A stretch of DNA of 64,000 nucleotides from Drosophila persimilis (GCF_003286085.1 NW_020825563.1:39671-103670); one strand, 5' to 3'; shown: positions 22,640 to 33,380, numbered from the stretch's first letter. The notes: generated from the letters alone by a model not told the origin. Translations and numbers: made by a program.

Positions 22640-23085
22640 AAATAAAGAGGAAAGAGGACGCAAAACGACTCCATTCGTTTTCGTCAAGGTTCAGAGAGCA
22701 GAGGTAGCTAACAACGAAGAGCTACAGAGCTACAAAACGACGAAGAGCTACAGAGCTACAAAACGACGAGGCTACAAAACGACGCAGACCCGAAAACGAC
22801 GAGGAAAGGGGACGCAAAACGACACTATTCGTTTTCGTCAAAGTTCAGAGAGCAGAGGTAGCTAACGGCGAAGAGCTACAGAGCTACAAAACGACGAGGC
22901 TACAAAACGACGAGGAAAGAGGACGCAAAACGACACTATTCGTTTTCGTCAAAGTTCAGAGAGCAGAGGTAGCTAACGGCGAAGAGCTACAGAGCTACAA
23001 AACGACGAGGCTACAAAACGACGCAGACCCGAAAACGACGAGGAAAGAGGACGCAAAACGACACTATTCGTTTTCGTCAGAAGAG
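22640..23085 (+). repeat. Tandem repeats in the gypsy-like leader
   Basis: Three to four diverged copies of a unit of 110-155 bp that includes ATTCGTTTTCGTCAA, TTCAGAGAGCAGAGGTAGCTAA, AAGAGCTACAGAGCTACAAA and ACGACGAGG. Copies of the TTCGTTTTCGTCA core start near 22675, 22828, 22940 and 23068. The unit is purine-rich on the sense strand. No ORF of note crosses it. Confidence 0.85.
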
Positions 23086-23427
23086 CAAGGCAAACGGGAA
23101 AGAGTGAAAAGCCAACGACGAAAGTACGGAGCAAAGAGGACTGAAGAGACGTTCAGATTGCGAACGTGCAGAAAAGAGGAAAGCAGAAACGACGAAACAA
23201 CAACAGTGGTACTTCGCACGGCCACGTGCGGCTTGTATACCCTGCGAACGACAACGACGTGAAGAAGACAGAGAAGAAGAACGCATCGTTTATCTGCGTG
23301 TATTGGAAAAGACGATTCTCACACCTGATGTCTGTATACGCAAGTATTGAATATACAGAATAGATTTAAGGTGTTGCAAATTTTAGGAAGCGGATTTAAC
23401 GTAAACTATATTTTAGCTAATTGTAAT

Positions 23428-26400
23428 ATGCAACGCGAAGAAATCTTAGACCTAACCGTAGCAGAGTTGAAGGAAAAATTGAAAGAGCTACATCTGCAGC
23501 ATTCAGGTGTTAAATCAGTTTTACGGGAGAGACTATATTCGTATTTTAGACTAGATCAAGACGAAAACGAAGAATCTGTATACGAAGAAACGATCAATAT
23601 AACTGGGGACGAACAGACAGAAGACGCGCCAATTTTAAATTCGGTCGGAGAAGCAGCAGTTGGTAGTTCAGTAAACATGGCGTTCACATTAAGAGACATC
23701 GAAGAATCCCTTTCAGCATTTACGGGCAATGGTTCTCCGGATGTTGATAACTGGCTACGTGATTTTGAACTTAATGCCTTAACAGTGAATTGGAATGATT
23801 TGCAAAAGTTTATATATGGCAGGACATTAGTGAAAGGTGCAGCGAAATTATTTTTGAGCAGTCAATCAGGCATTAATGATTGGAATTCTCTGAAGGAAGC
23901 ACTAAAAAGTGAATTTAGTGAGAAGTTAACGGCAAAGCAAGTTCATAAGCTATTAGAAAATAGAAAGAAGACCCATAAAGAGACTTTAATTGAATATTTT
24001 TATAGCATGTGTACCTTGGCAAGTCAATCCCAGCTAGATGAAGAAAGTATTATTGAATATATTATTGAGGGCATTCCAGACTCCAAGCAAAACAAAAGCT
24101 GTCTGTACCAAGCAAACAATTTTAAAGATTTTCGTGAGCAAATTAAGATTTATGAAAAGATCAGTGCAAATCAAGGAAGTACGCTAAAGGCAAACCCAAA
24201 GTTTGAGAATAGTTCGGTAAAAATCAAGGATGAAAGGCGTTGTTTCAAATGTGGAGGTAGTAATCATATTGCAAAGTATTGCAAGGAAAGTGCCGTCAAA
24301 TGTTTTAATTGCAATCAACTAGGTCACAAGGCAAATCAATGCGAGGCAAAAGGTTCACGAATGGCAACAGAGAAGAAAATTTCAAATGTCCAGCAATTTT
24401 CTCAGACCAGTTTTAATCGGGCTTTTAAGAATGTTGAAATCGGTAATGAAGATATCACTGCATTGTTTGATTCTGGCAGCGATATTTGTACCATGAGCGA
24501 GAAAGTCTACAGAAAGATTTTCCCAGTTGCGTTGAAAAACGATATAAAAGAATTGATCGGAATAGGAGGCAAGAAAATATATACGTTGGGTTCATTTAAT
24601 GTTGTTACTAAGTTGGATGACGTTCCTTTGGAAATGTGTTTCCATGTAGTCCGTGACGATGATACCCTGTACGAAGGTGTAATTGGAAGTGATGTTCTTG
24701 ATTTTGTCAGTGCAAGCATAGGGAAGAAAGGAGTTTTCTTTCATTCAATAAATGACATCCGTCAAGGGGAGTTTGAAGTTCCACCGGAAAAGGAGTATGT
24801 TAGCAGTAGTTTCACTAAAGGAAGCCGCAATCTAGAGTTCATTAAATATAGTGATACTCAAGTGAGCAGGCCTCCGGATTCAGGGAGCGCAATTGATGAA
24901 TTGGAAAAGACGTTCCATCAGATACTGTCGAGCAATATTATTGAAGAGTTTTCACGAGGAATAGACCTGTCGCATTTGAACCGTGAGGTGAGGTCAGTAA
25001 TAGCAGGATTGGTAGAAAATTATAAGCCCGTAAAACCAGAAAACAGCCCTGTTGAAATGAAGATAATATTGTCAGATGAAGTACCGGTCCGTCAAAGACC
25101 TAGACGCCTACCTTACGTGGACAATGAGAAAGTCGATAAGCAGGTCAGGGATTGGTTAAAGGAGGGAATAATTCGCCATAGTGTTTCTGAATACTCGTCC
25201 CCTGTAGTGCTTGTCGCCAAGAAGGATGGCTCAAAAAGACTTTGTTGTGATTATAAAAAACTTAATGAAAAGATAATTCGTGACAATTTTCCAATGGCGT
25301 TAATCGACGATGTTTTACTCAAGCTTCAGGATGGACGTGTTTTCACTACGTTGGACTTGTGTAATGGGTTTTTTCACGTGCCAGTACATGAGGATTCTCG
25401 TAAATATACCTCTTTTGTCACACAGAGTGGACAGTATGAATTTAATTATGTACCATTTGGGATGACTAACTCCCCTCCAGTATTTATGAGGTACATATAT
25501 GCTGTTTTCAGACCATTGATAGATGACGGTATTTTGATTTTGTATATGGACGATATTATTATTCCATCAAAGGATGTGCAAGAAGGACTTGAAAAATTAA
25601 AGAAGGTGTTGAGTATCGCAGAGATTTCAGGATTACGCATAAAATGGGAGAAATCGCAAGTGTTACAGCGCAAGGTTAATTTTTTGGGTTACATAATAGA
25701 GAATTCAACGATAAGACCATCTCAAGATAAAACTTCGGCAGTTGAAAATTTTCCAATTCCGAGAGACAGGAAACAAGTTCAACGCTATTTGGGCCTAACT
25801 TCCTATTTCCGTAGATTTGTTAAGGATTTTGCTGTCGTGGCCAGACCACTGACAAACTTGATGAAAAAGAATGTTTCTTTCAAAATGGGTGAAGAAGAGT
25901 TGGCATCATTCAATCAGTTGAAAGTTTATTTATCCTGTTCTCCTGTTTTAAAGTTGTTTAATCAGAAGGGCAAAACTGAAGTTCACTGCGATGCAAGTAT
26001 GTATGGGTATGGAGCTATACTTTTGCAAATGGACTCAGAGGATCAATGTTTCCACCCGGTAGAATATATGAGTCGTAAGACAACCCCAGCTGAAGAAAAG
26101 TATCCTTCATACGAGCTTGAAGTACTCGCTATAGTGCAGGCTTTAAAGAAGTGGAGAGTGTATTTGCTTGGGAGAAAGATAAAAATTATTACTGACTGTA
26201 ATGCTTTTGCGTTAACGATGAGGAAACAAGATGTTCCAGTTAAGGTATCTCGTTGGGCCATTTTTCTTCAGGACTTCGATTATGAAATTGAGCATCGTTC
26301 AGGGACAAAGATGAAACACGTCGATGCATTGAGTAGAGTTCATTGTTTGTTGTTGGAAGATTCACTGAGACATCGAATAAAGCAGGCTCAACGTCAGGAT

Positions 26401-27609
26401 ATTTGGATATCAGCAATTTGTAAGGTGCTAGAGTCGGGTTCTTACGACGACTTTTATTTGAAGTATGACATTTTGCACAAGGATCCAGTTAAAGAGTTGA
26501 TCGTAATACCATCTGGGATGGAAAACGAAATCATAATGATTGATCATCGTCAGGGTCATTTTGGTGTCAAAAGAACTATCGATTTAGTGCAGCGCGAATA
26601 CTTTATTCCAGAGTTGTTAGGAAAAGTGGATAGGATTGTTAAGTCGTGTGTGGAGTGCATTGTGAGCGACGCAAAATGTGGAAAGAAAGAAGGGTATTTG
26701 AATGTAATTGACAAATCTGATGAGCCTTTGCAAACGTATCATATTGACCATATTGGACCGATGGAGTTGACTAAGAAACAGTATAACCACGTCCTAGTAG
26801 TTGTCGACGCTTTTTCTAAATTTGTCTGGCTTTATCCAACAAAGAGTACAGGCGCTGATGATGTGGTTGATAGGTTGCAGAAACAGGGCGAAGTTTTTGG
26901 AAACCCGAAGCGTGTGATCACGGATAGAGGCACTGCATTTACTGCTAATGTTTTCGAGGAATTTTGTAAGGAACAGGATATCCAACATTTGCTGATAGCG
27001 ACAGGAGTGCCGCGTGGTAATGGACAGGTAGAGCGAATTAATAAGGTCATTACTACTATGTTAACAAAGCTTTGCGCAGAAGATCCGAAAGCCTGGTACA
27101 AGCATGTTGGTAGGGTACAATCGTTTATAAACTCCACTCCTCCGAGAAGTACCAAGATATCCCCATTTAAGATTTTGACAGGCATAAAAATGAGGACAAA
27201 GTATGACAGTGACTTAGAAAAGCTTGTAGAGGAAGAGTATATTTTAGAGCTGCAGCAGGAGAAAGAAGAAATTCGCAAGATAGCCAGAGATAACATAGTG
27301 CAGATACAAAATGAAAATTGCAAGTCGTTCAACAAGTCCCGGAAACCAGAAAAAGAGTACCAAGTTAATGATATGGTAGCTATTAAGCGTACCCAATTTG
27401 GAACCGGATTGAAGCTAAAGGGAAGATTCTTGGGTCCTTATATTGTGACGCGTAAACTAAGACATGGACGGTACATTGTTGAGAAAGTGGGTGATGGTGA
27501 AGGGCCTTTGAAGACCAATACGGTGGCAGAGTATATGAAGATGTGGTCTCAATCATTCGGGTCGAATGATGAGTCAGGACGGCCGAATGTAGGGTTGGCA
27601 GCCCTTTAA
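23428..27609 (+). CDS. gag-pol: Ty3/gypsy gag-pol polyprotein, intact
   Basis: An unbroken frame of 1393 codons from the ATG at 23428 (MQREEILDLT); the frame is open upstream but without another good ATG. Domains: SAP-like motif (residues 4-40), gag capsid (about 80-250), two CCHC knuckles (CFKCGGSNHIAKYC and CFNCNQLGHKANQC, about 270-305), aspartic protease LFDSGSDIC (about 347), RT with LDLCNGFFHVPV, VPFGMTNSPP and the catalytic YMDD (about 705), RNase H (HCDASMYGYG, ELEVLAIVQAL, ITDCNAFAL), integrase zinc domain (H-x3-H and CVEC), and integrase D, D, E at YHIDHIGP, VITDRGTAF and GQVERI with exactly 35 residues between the last two. All catalytic residues are present. The last codons run into the 3' LTR (from 27588), ending at TAA 27607. 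Confidence 0.93.
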   Translation: MQREEILDLTVAELKEKLKELHLQHSGVKSVLRERLYSYFRLDQDENEESVYEETINITGDEQTEDAPILNSVGEAAVGSSVNMAFTLRDIEESLSAFTGNGSPDVDNWLRDFELNALTVNWNDLQKFIYGRTLVKGAAKLFLSSQSGINDWNSLKEALKSEFSEKLTAKQVHKLLENRKKTHKETLIEYFYSMCTLASQSQLDEESIIEYIIEGIPDSKQNKSCLYQANNFKDFREQIKIYEKISANQGSTLKANPKFENSSVKIKDERRCFKCGGSNHIAKYCKESAVKCFNCNQLGHKANQCEAKGSRMATEKKISNVQQFSQTSFNRAFKNVEIGNEDITALFDSGSDICTMSEKVYRKIFPVALKNDIKELIGIGGKKIYTLGSFNVVTKLDDVPLEMCFHVVRDDDTLYEGVIGSDVLDFVSASIGKKGVFFHSINDIRQGEFEVPPEKEYVSSSFTKGSRNLEFIKYSDTQVSRPPDSGSAIDELEKTFHQILSSNIIEEFSRGIDLSHLNREVRSVIAGLVENYKPVKPENSPVEMKIILSDEVPVRQRPRRLPYVDNEKVDKQVRDWLKEGIIRHSVSEYSSPVVLVAKKDGSKRLCCDYKKLNEKIIRDNFPMALIDDVLLKLQDGRVFTTLDLCNGFFHVPVHEDSRKYTSFVTQSGQYEFNYVPFGMTNSPPVFMRYIYAVFRPLIDDGILILYMDDIIIPSKDVQEGLEKLKKVLSIAEISGLRIKWEKSQVLQRKVNFLGYIIENSTIRPSQDKTSAVENFPIPRDRKQVQRYLGLTSYFRRFVKDFAVVARPLTNLMKKNVSFKMGEEELASFNQLKVYLSCSPVLKLFNQKGKTEVHCDASMYGYGAILLQMDSEDQCFHPVEYMSRKTTPAEEKYPSYELEVLAIVQALKKWRVYLLGRKIKIITDCNAFALTMRKQDVPVKVSRWAIFLQDFDYEIEHRSGTKMKHVDALSRVHCLLLEDSLRHRIKQAQRQDIWISAICKVLESGSYDDFYLKYDILHKDPVKELIVIPSGMENEIIMIDHRQGHFGVKRTIDLVQREYFIPELLGKVDRIVKSCVECIVSDAKCGKKEGYLNVIDKSDEPLQTYHIDHIGPMELTKKQYNHVLVVVDAFSKFVWLYPTKSTGADDVVDRLQKQGEVFGNPKRVITDRGTAFTANVFEEFCKEQDIQHLLIATGVPRGNGQVERINKVITTMLTKLCAEDPKAWYKHVGRVQSFINSTPPRSTKISPFKILTGIKMRTKYDSDLEKLVEEEYILELQQEKEEIRKIARDNIVQIQNENCKSFNKSRKPEKEYQVNDMVAIKRTQFGTGLKLKGRFLGPYIVTRKLRHGRYIVEKVGDGEGPLKTNTVAEYMKMWSQSFGSNDESGRPNVGLAAL

Positions 27610-27844
27610 TGAGTATCGATCTATCGCTAGGGATAGTCAAGGGTAGAGGAAGATATAACGATAGGAAGTAAGAGTTCGACTGCGGGAGCGAGTAGACGTG
27701 CAGAGAAGAACGTGTTAAGAAAAAGAAACTTATTGTAACCATTTATTAAAATAAATATAATACAACGACGTGTGGCGTATATTTGATGGAGTTTCTGGAG
27801 CGGATTCTTACTCACTTGTAGGGAGCCCACCAAGGATTCCTACA
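27588..27844 (+). repeat. gypsy-like 3' LTR
   Basis: 257 bp, three substitutions from the 5' LTR. It ends TTCCTACA because of one change in the terminal repeat. The gag-pol stop lies inside it. Directly upstream (GAGTCAGGACGGCCGAA) there is only a weak polypurine tract. Confidence 0.92.
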
Positions 27845-28008
27845 TTTATATTCCGGCCACGGTGCCCGACTTCTACTATATAAATACTCGCGATAAATTC
27901 CGCCAAGGCCACATATCCACGGTTCGTCGTTCAAAACTTCCACTTCTCCATTTCCGCTCACCTGCTTTGCGACTCTGATACGCGTTATCGCAAATCCATC
28001 AGCCAACC

Positions 28009-29075
28009 ATGCCCACTGGTGAGAAGAAATCTCGCAAGAAGTTTAAGCGGGTGAGTTCGCTGAGTTTAACCCATCCACCCAGCTCCAACGGCTCAATCGC
28101 TACGCCCACATCTTCCCGTCCGGCCCCAACTGAGCGAGGTCCGACCACGTCCAGGGCTCACACACCACATGCCTTTGAGGCCTTGTTGCTCCCCTCGGTC
28201 GTCCCTCGCACGGTTCCGAGCACTATGGCCCAATCGGCCGCCAGTTCCGCACGGTCTAAGTTTGCCTTGGCTGCAAGCAGACTGACACGCTTCGACCAGA
28301 AGCTCAGCGCTCCAGATGCTAGCACACCAACCCGCTCGCTCTCGCAAGTCCATCGAGATCAACTCCGAAGCCTGTGGGCGAAGGTGGACGCGGAGTTCGA
28401 GGCCTGTGTGGAGGCGATAACGGAAGTAGATCCAGAGGGGGTAGCTGACGTCCAGGGGATGTACGATGACTGCTACGCGGTCTACGCGCAATGCCTTGCC
28501 GAACTGAACGATCAGCTCGAACCCCCGACTGTCCCTCACACGCCTCAACTGGCCGTTCAAGTGCCGACGTCCGGCGGTTGCCGTCTTCCTCCATGTGACA
28601 CTGAAGTTTTCAGTGGGGACTATCAGCAGTGGCCCACGTTCCGAGACCTGTTCACCGCCATATATATAGAGAACCCGAGGTTGGCTCCAGTAGAAAAACT
28701 GTTCCACCTCAACAAAAAAACAAGCGGTGAGGCCCACGACATAGTGGCACAGGCTCCACTCACGAACGAAGGGTTCGCGTCCGCATGGAGCGCCCTCCGT
28801 GAGCGTTTCCAGAACAAGAGGCTGATACTCAAAGCCCAGCTGAAGATCCTTTTCAGTCTGCCCCAAATCCGCACCGAGTCAGCTGCAGCGCTAAAAGAGC
28901 TTCAGAGGGCCGTCCACAAGTGCCTTACGACACTCAACCACTCCGAGGTCTCCACAGACAGCATTTTCGCTGACGGAGTGTTAGTGTACCTCATATCCGT
29001 GAAGCTGCCGAAAACGACTTTGGAGCTTTGGGAGCAGTCCGTGACACACAAGTCCGAAATTCCCACCTATGGACA
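28009..29075 (+). pseudogene. gag: BEL/Pao Gag (matrix-capsid part)
   Basis: ATG at 28009 in a good context (CAACCATGCC). The first 70 residues are Ser/Pro-rich. Next come a predicted helical segment (LAASRLTRFDQKL) and the DUF1759-like BEL Gag core (LPPCDTEVFSGDYQQWPTFRDLF... HLNKKTSGEAHDIV... WSALRERFQNKRLI). The core is the capsid of element particles. At about 29067 the frame slips by one: the true continuation (MDKFLAERYL) is in the next frame. The native Gag-Pol of this family is a single frame, so this is probably a mutation, not programmed shifting. Confidence 0.86.
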
Positions 29076-30075
29076 AGTTCCTGGCGGAGCGGTACCTGTC
29101 TCCCGAGGTGACCGAGGACGGCCATCCAGGCATGGAGACTCAGGCCCACTCCAGGGCGAGTCTACCCATGTCAGAGAGGTCAAAGGGCAATCCCAACCCT
29201 TTCCGTTCCCAAGAGAGCCCTGTTGCAAGGCGGGTTCACTCTTTCGGAACAACTGTGGATCCGAAGCGGAGAGCGTGTGATCTTTGCTCCAAAGAGAACC
29301 ATCCGATCCGGGTATGCCCTCAATTCCTTCAGATGAGACCTGATGCTCGCTCCAGCTATATTAAGCAAAAAATGCTTTGCTTAAACTGTTTCGCAAGAGG
29401 TCACCAGATTCGTGAATGCCAAAGCGCCCACAACTGCAACACGTGTGGAGACCGGCATCATACGCTGCTGCACCGTGGCACTCCAGTTTCCAGCCAATCC
29501 GTGCCCAATTCCGTACCACTTCCGACTCCTGCCGAAGCTCAGCCTAGCGTTCAGAACTATTTCGCCTCCGGCAAGAGGGCGGTACTCCTAGGCACGGCTA
29601 TTATTAATATTTGCCACTTGGGGACAAATTTTCGCGCCCGCGCTCTAATCGCCCCGGGCTCCGAGGCGACGTTCATTACGGAACGTCTCTTCCAGATCAT
29701 TAAGTTGCCATTCCGACTCGCCCAGGCACAGGTCTCGGGCCTCAATCAGACAATATCCGCTCAGTCCAAGAAACTCTGCCATTTTTCTATCCGTTCCCCG
29801 ACTAAGCCGGGCTTACAATTGGACGCCACAGCCTATGTCCTGCCGGAACTATCAGGCAGCCTTCCCTCCCATCCGATCCCGCAACACTCGTTGCGAGACT
29901 TGCCGAACCTGCCATGGGCAGACCCGACATTTTACGAAATCTCACAAATAGATGTCCTGATTGGTGCCGACATCCTTCCATCCATCCTCTTGAGCGGCTC
30001 ACAGACAAACATCTGTGGATCTCTCCTCGGACAGGAAACCATTTTCGGGTGGGTTCTTAGAGCTAGAGACTCCGT
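29069..30075 (+). pseudogene. BEL/Pao nucleocapsid knuckles and protease
   Basis: Continues Gag in the next frame. Three Cys/His knuckles: CDLCSKENHPIRVC and CLNCFARGHQIREC (both C-x2-C-x4-H-x4-C) and CNTCGDRHHTLLH (C-x2-C-x3-H-x4-H). Then a Pao-type aspartic protease (DUF1758-like): RARALIAPGSEATFI, DVLIGADILPSIL and ETIFGWVL. The active site reads A-P-G-S where the family has Asp first, one base from GAC, so the protease has probably lost its catalytic Asp. The frame slips again at about 30060 into the RT frame. Confidence 0.86.
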
Positions 30076-33000
30076 TGGACAAACTCCTCACAAAGTTTTG
30101 GGAGGTGGAGGACATTCCTACTAAAATAGAAAGCGAGTCGGATTCGTTCTGCGAAAGAAATTTCCTCCGAACTACGTCAAGAACGCCAAGCGGGAAATAC
30201 GTCGTCACGTTACCGTTTCGCGACCCAAAACACTTCGGATCAGATCTGGGGTATTCAAGGGCAGCCGCGCTGGCCCAGTTCCTAAGAAACGAAAATCGCT
30301 TGAAAAAAAACGGTCCCCTACAAGAGCAGTACGACACCGTAATCCAAGAATACCTAGAGCTTGAACATATGACAGAAGTTCCTCCGACTCATGGGTCCTC
30401 AACCTACTACCTTCCGCACCACGCTGTCTTCAAGCCTGAGAGCACTACCACGAAGGTCCGCGTGGTATTTAACGCATCCAGCCCGTCGACCAACGGTGTG
30501 AGTTTGAATGATCTTCTGCACGCCGGCCCGGTCCTCCAATCTGACTTGACCCTCCAGATCCTGAAGTGGCGTTATTTCCGGTACGTTTTCAACGCGGACA
30601 TCACCAAGATGTATCGCCAAATTTGGGTTGACCCGAAACACACCCCTTTCCAGCGAATATTATTTCGAAACAAGGAGGGACTCATCCGCGACTATGAACT
30701 TAAGACCGTAACCTTCGGAGTCAATTGCGCTCCTTTTCTTGCCATCCGAGTGTTGCAACAGCTAGCAAGCGACGTCCAGTCCAGATTTCCGAAAGCAAGT
30801 CGCATTATCCGATCATTCATGTATGTCGACGATGTCCTAGCCGGAGCGGATTCTACCGATGAGGCTCGACTAACGATCCGCGAGTTGCAGGCCGCACTTA
30901 GCTCTGCAGGTTTTCCGCTGCGGAAGTGGACTTCAAACCACAAAGCTATTCTGGCAGGAATTCCGAGTGCTCATCGTCTCCACACAGATTTTCTGGAGAT
31001 GGAGGAAGAGAGCACGGCTAAGACTCTCGGGATTCGCTGGAAAGCGACTTCAGACGAGTTTTTTTTTGTCCCTCCCGAGTTAGCGCCTGAGTCGTCATAC
31101 ACCAAGCGAGCAGTTCTGTCCCAGATCGCAAGGCTGTTCGACCCCGCGGGGTGGTTGGCCCCATTCATTGTTCGGTCCAAGATCTTCATGCAAGAAATAT
31201 GGTTGCAGGACCTGGGATGGGACGATGAGCTTCCAAGCGAGATGCGCCAGCGCTGGCAAAGTTTCCTGCGGAGCTACTCCGCTCTCGACCAAATCCATAT
31301 TCCAAGATGGGTCGGCTCCCGGCCAGCGGTAAAAGTCGAACATCATGGGTTCTGCGATGCATCCGAGAGGGCTTACGGTGCCATCTACGTCCGCATTGAG
31401 GTTGACCGTTTGGTCGAGGTGCAGCTTCTCACAGCGAAAACGCGAGTCGCACCCGTGAAAACCGTGTCGCTCCCCCGGTTAGAGCTTTGCGGGGCAGTGC
31501 TTTTGTCCGAAATGGCGGCGGCTATCCTGCCGAATATGCCAACAGCAAGTACGAGCTGCTATTGCTGTACCGATTCCACCATAGTCCTCGCCTGGCTGGC
31601 AAAGCCCGCGTGTCACTGGACCACGTTCGTGGCCAACCGAGTGACTAGGATATCTCAAGCGACCGATATTGAGAAGTGGTGCCACGTTCCATCCGAACAG
31701 AACCCCGCGGACTTAGCCAGTAGAGGCGTGCCGTTACAGGAGTTGGTGGAGAACCAACTCTGGTGGCACGGACCAACTTGGCTGCAGAAGGGCCGAGATC
31801 AATGGCCGGCACCAGTTAATAACTCCCCCGTTATGACCTTAGAGCAGCGAACTGTAAAAGCCCATTTCGCACTCAACCCAGCCGAAGACTTCCTCGAACG
31901 ATTCTCAAATCTGCAGAGAGCTCTACGAGTCCGTGCATATATCCTGCGCTTCACCAAGCGCTGCCGGAAGTTAGCCACCGCACAAAAGGGCCATCTTACG
32001 AGCGGCGAAATTACCGAAGCTGAAAAAACTCTTATCCTAGAGACGCAGCGTAGAGAATACCCCGAGGAGTATCGCTGCCTAAGCGGTAAGCGGCCAACGC
32101 CAAGGTCAAGTTCTATCCTGAACATGAACCCTTTCCTAGACCGCCATGGGTTGATCAGAGCATGCGGCCGTGTCGCAGGCTCTGAAGTGCTAAGATACGA
32201 CGAACGACATCCAATCATTCTTCCATATAATTGTCGATTGTCTCGCCTTCTCGCGCAATTTACACACCGGATAACTCTTCATGGCGGCAACCAATTGATG
32301 GTGCGCCTCATTCGATCAAAGTATTGGATTCCAAAGGTTCAAAGGCTTATGAAGGGGGTTGTGAACTCCTGCAAGGTCTGCGTTATTCACAAAAGAAGGT
32401 TGCAAACCCAAATGATGGGAGATCTCCCAACCGAGCGGTCGTCCTTTTCCAGACCGTTTACGCATACAGGGATTGATTACGCGGGTCCTTTCGAAATACG
32501 GAACTATACAGGGAGAGCATGTCTGATCACGAAGGGGTATGTGTGCGTATTCGTGTGTTTTTCCACAAAGGCGATACATTTAGAACCCACGTCCGACCTC
32601 ACCACCGAAAAATTTCTCGCCGCCTTCGCTCGTTTCGTCGCAAGGCGCGGATGTCCACAGCGTATCCATTCAGATAATGGAAAAACTTTCGTTGGTGCAG
32701 CAACCCTGCTTTCCAGTGACTTCCTTGACGCGTTTAAGGACTCGGTGACTGATGCGTATAGCCATCAGCGGGTTTCGTGGCGCTTCATCCCACCAGGAGC
32801 TCCACATATGGGAGGCCTATGGGAAACCGGAGTGAAGAGTTTCAAAACTCTCTTCTACAAGGCCACGTCCACTCGGAGGTATACGTTTGAAGAGCTTTCT
32901 ACGCTGCTCGCGAAGATTGAAGCGTGCCTCAATTCCAGGCCGCTCTCACCGATGTCCGATGATCCGACGGAGCTGCTAGCCCTCACTCCCGGGCACTTCC

Positions 33001-33380
33001 TTATTGGGGGGCCCTTAATGAGTACGGCCGAGCCCGAAATAAAGGGGAACCTTAATTCGATCATCAATCGGTGGCAGCATTTGAAGGCCCTCAACCAACA
33101 GTTCTGTCAAAGGTGGAAGGAGGAATACCTCAAGGAGCTCCACAAGCGGACTAAGTGGCAGACGCCGACGCCAAATCTGCAGGTTGGCGATATGGTGGTC
33201 ATCAAGGAGGATAACCTGCCGTCCAACGAATGGCGGCTCGGAAGGATAACTTCCGTGTATCCCGGTGCCGACGACAGGGTCCGTGTGGTGGATATCCTTA
33301 CTGCCCGCGGTACCCTCAAAAGACCGATTGTCAAGGTCGTTCTCCTGCCAGTAGAACCCCGTAGTTCCATCCAACAATAA
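30060..33380 (+). CDS. pol: BEL/Pao Pol: reverse transcriptase, RNase H, integrase
   Basis: An open frame of about 1105 codons after the second frameshift, without its own evident start. RT: FNADITKMYRQIWVDP, TFGVNCAPFLAIRVL and catalytic YVDD in FMYVDDVLAGAD. RNase H: HGFCDASERAYGA, LPRLELCGAVLLSE, CCTDSTIVLAWL. Then the integrase zinc domain (H...HGGNQLM, CKVC), and a core with D in HTGIDYAGPF, D in IHSDNGKTFVGA and E in GGLWETGVKSFK. The C-terminus has the DUF5641-like tail (RWQHLKALNQQFCQRWKEEY, GDMVVIKEDNLP) of BEL/Pao integrases. All catalytic residues look intact. It would be made only if the two upstream frame breaks were bypassed. Confidence 0.9.
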   Translation, partial: ELETPLDKLLTKFWEVEDIPTKIESESDSFCERNFLRTTSRTPSGKYVVTLPFRDPKHFGSDLGYSRAAALAQFLRNENRLKKNGPLQEQYDTVIQEYLELEHMTEVPPTHGSSTYYLPHHAVFKPESTTTKVRVVFNASSPSTNGVSLNDLLHAGPVLQSDLTLQILKWRYFRYVFNADITKMYRQIWVDPKHTPFQRILFRNKEGLIRDYELKTVTFGVNCAPFLAIRVLQQLASDVQSRFPKASRIIRSFMYVDDVLAGADSTDEARLTIRELQAALSSAGFPLRKWTSNHKAILAGIPSAHRLHTDFLEMEEESTAKTLGIRWKATSDEFFFVPPELAPESSYTKRAVLSQIARLFDPAGWLAPFIVRSKIFMQEIWLQDLGWDDELPSEMRQRWQSFLRSYSALDQIHIPRWVGSRPAVKVEHHGFCDASERAYGAIYVRIEVDRLVEVQLLTAKTRVAPVKTVSLPRLELCGAVLLSEMAAAILPNMPTASTSCYCCTDSTIVLAWLAKPACHWTTFVANRVTRISQATDIEKWCHVPSEQNPADLASRGVPLQELVENQLWWHGPTWLQKGRDQWPAPVNNSPVMTLEQRTVKAHFALNPAEDFLERFSNLQRALRVRAYILRFTKRCRKLATAQKGHLTSGEITEAEKTLILETQRREYPEEYRCLSGKRPTPRSSSILNMNPFLDRHGLIRACGRVAGSEVLRYDERHPIILPYNCRLSRLLAQFTHRITLHGGNQLMVRLIRSKYWIPKVQRLMKGVVNSCKVCVIHKRRLQTQMMGDLPTERSSFSRPFTHTGIDYAGPFEIRNYTGRACLITKGYVCVFVCFSTKAIHLEPTSDLTTEKFLAAFARFVARRGCPQRIHSDNGKTFVGAATLLSSDFLDAFKDSVTDAYSHQRVSWRFIPPGAPHMGGLWETGVKSFKTLFYKATSTRRYTFEELSTLLAKIEACLNSRPLSPMSDDPTELLALTPGHFLIGGPLMSTAEPEIKGNLNSIINRWQHLKALNQQFCQRWKEEYLKELHKRTKWQTPTPNLQVGDMVVIKEDNLPSNEWRLGRITSVYPGADDRVRVVDILTARGTLKRPIVKVVLLPVEPRSSIQQ

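Larger units (their letters stand above)
22251..27844 (+). mobile_element. Ty3/gypsy element (mdg3/blastopia-like) nested in the BEL leader
   Basis: A 5.6-kb element with 257-bp LTRs flanked by TTTA on both sides (22247-22250 and 27845-27848), the 4-bp duplication usual for Ty3/gypsy. It carries a tRNA-Pro primer site, a repeat-rich leader, and a single gag-pol frame with SAP domain, two zinc knuckles, protease, RT, RNase H and integrase. There is no env. The one-frame layout with an N-terminal SAP-like motif suggests the mdg3/blastopia branch; this is by resemblance. The frame is fully open, so the copy may be coding-competent. Confidence 0.9.

Noticed and set aside
28093..28866. 257-codon minus-strand ORF opposite BEL gag
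   Set aside because: Shadow of a GC-rich coding region; the plus frame has the Gag domain.
29060..29075. Programmed ribosomal frameshift between BEL gag and the NC-protease frame
   Set aside because: No slippery heptamer or clear pseudoknot seen, and BEL/Pao elements are generally single-frame; a second break at about 30060 fits decay better.
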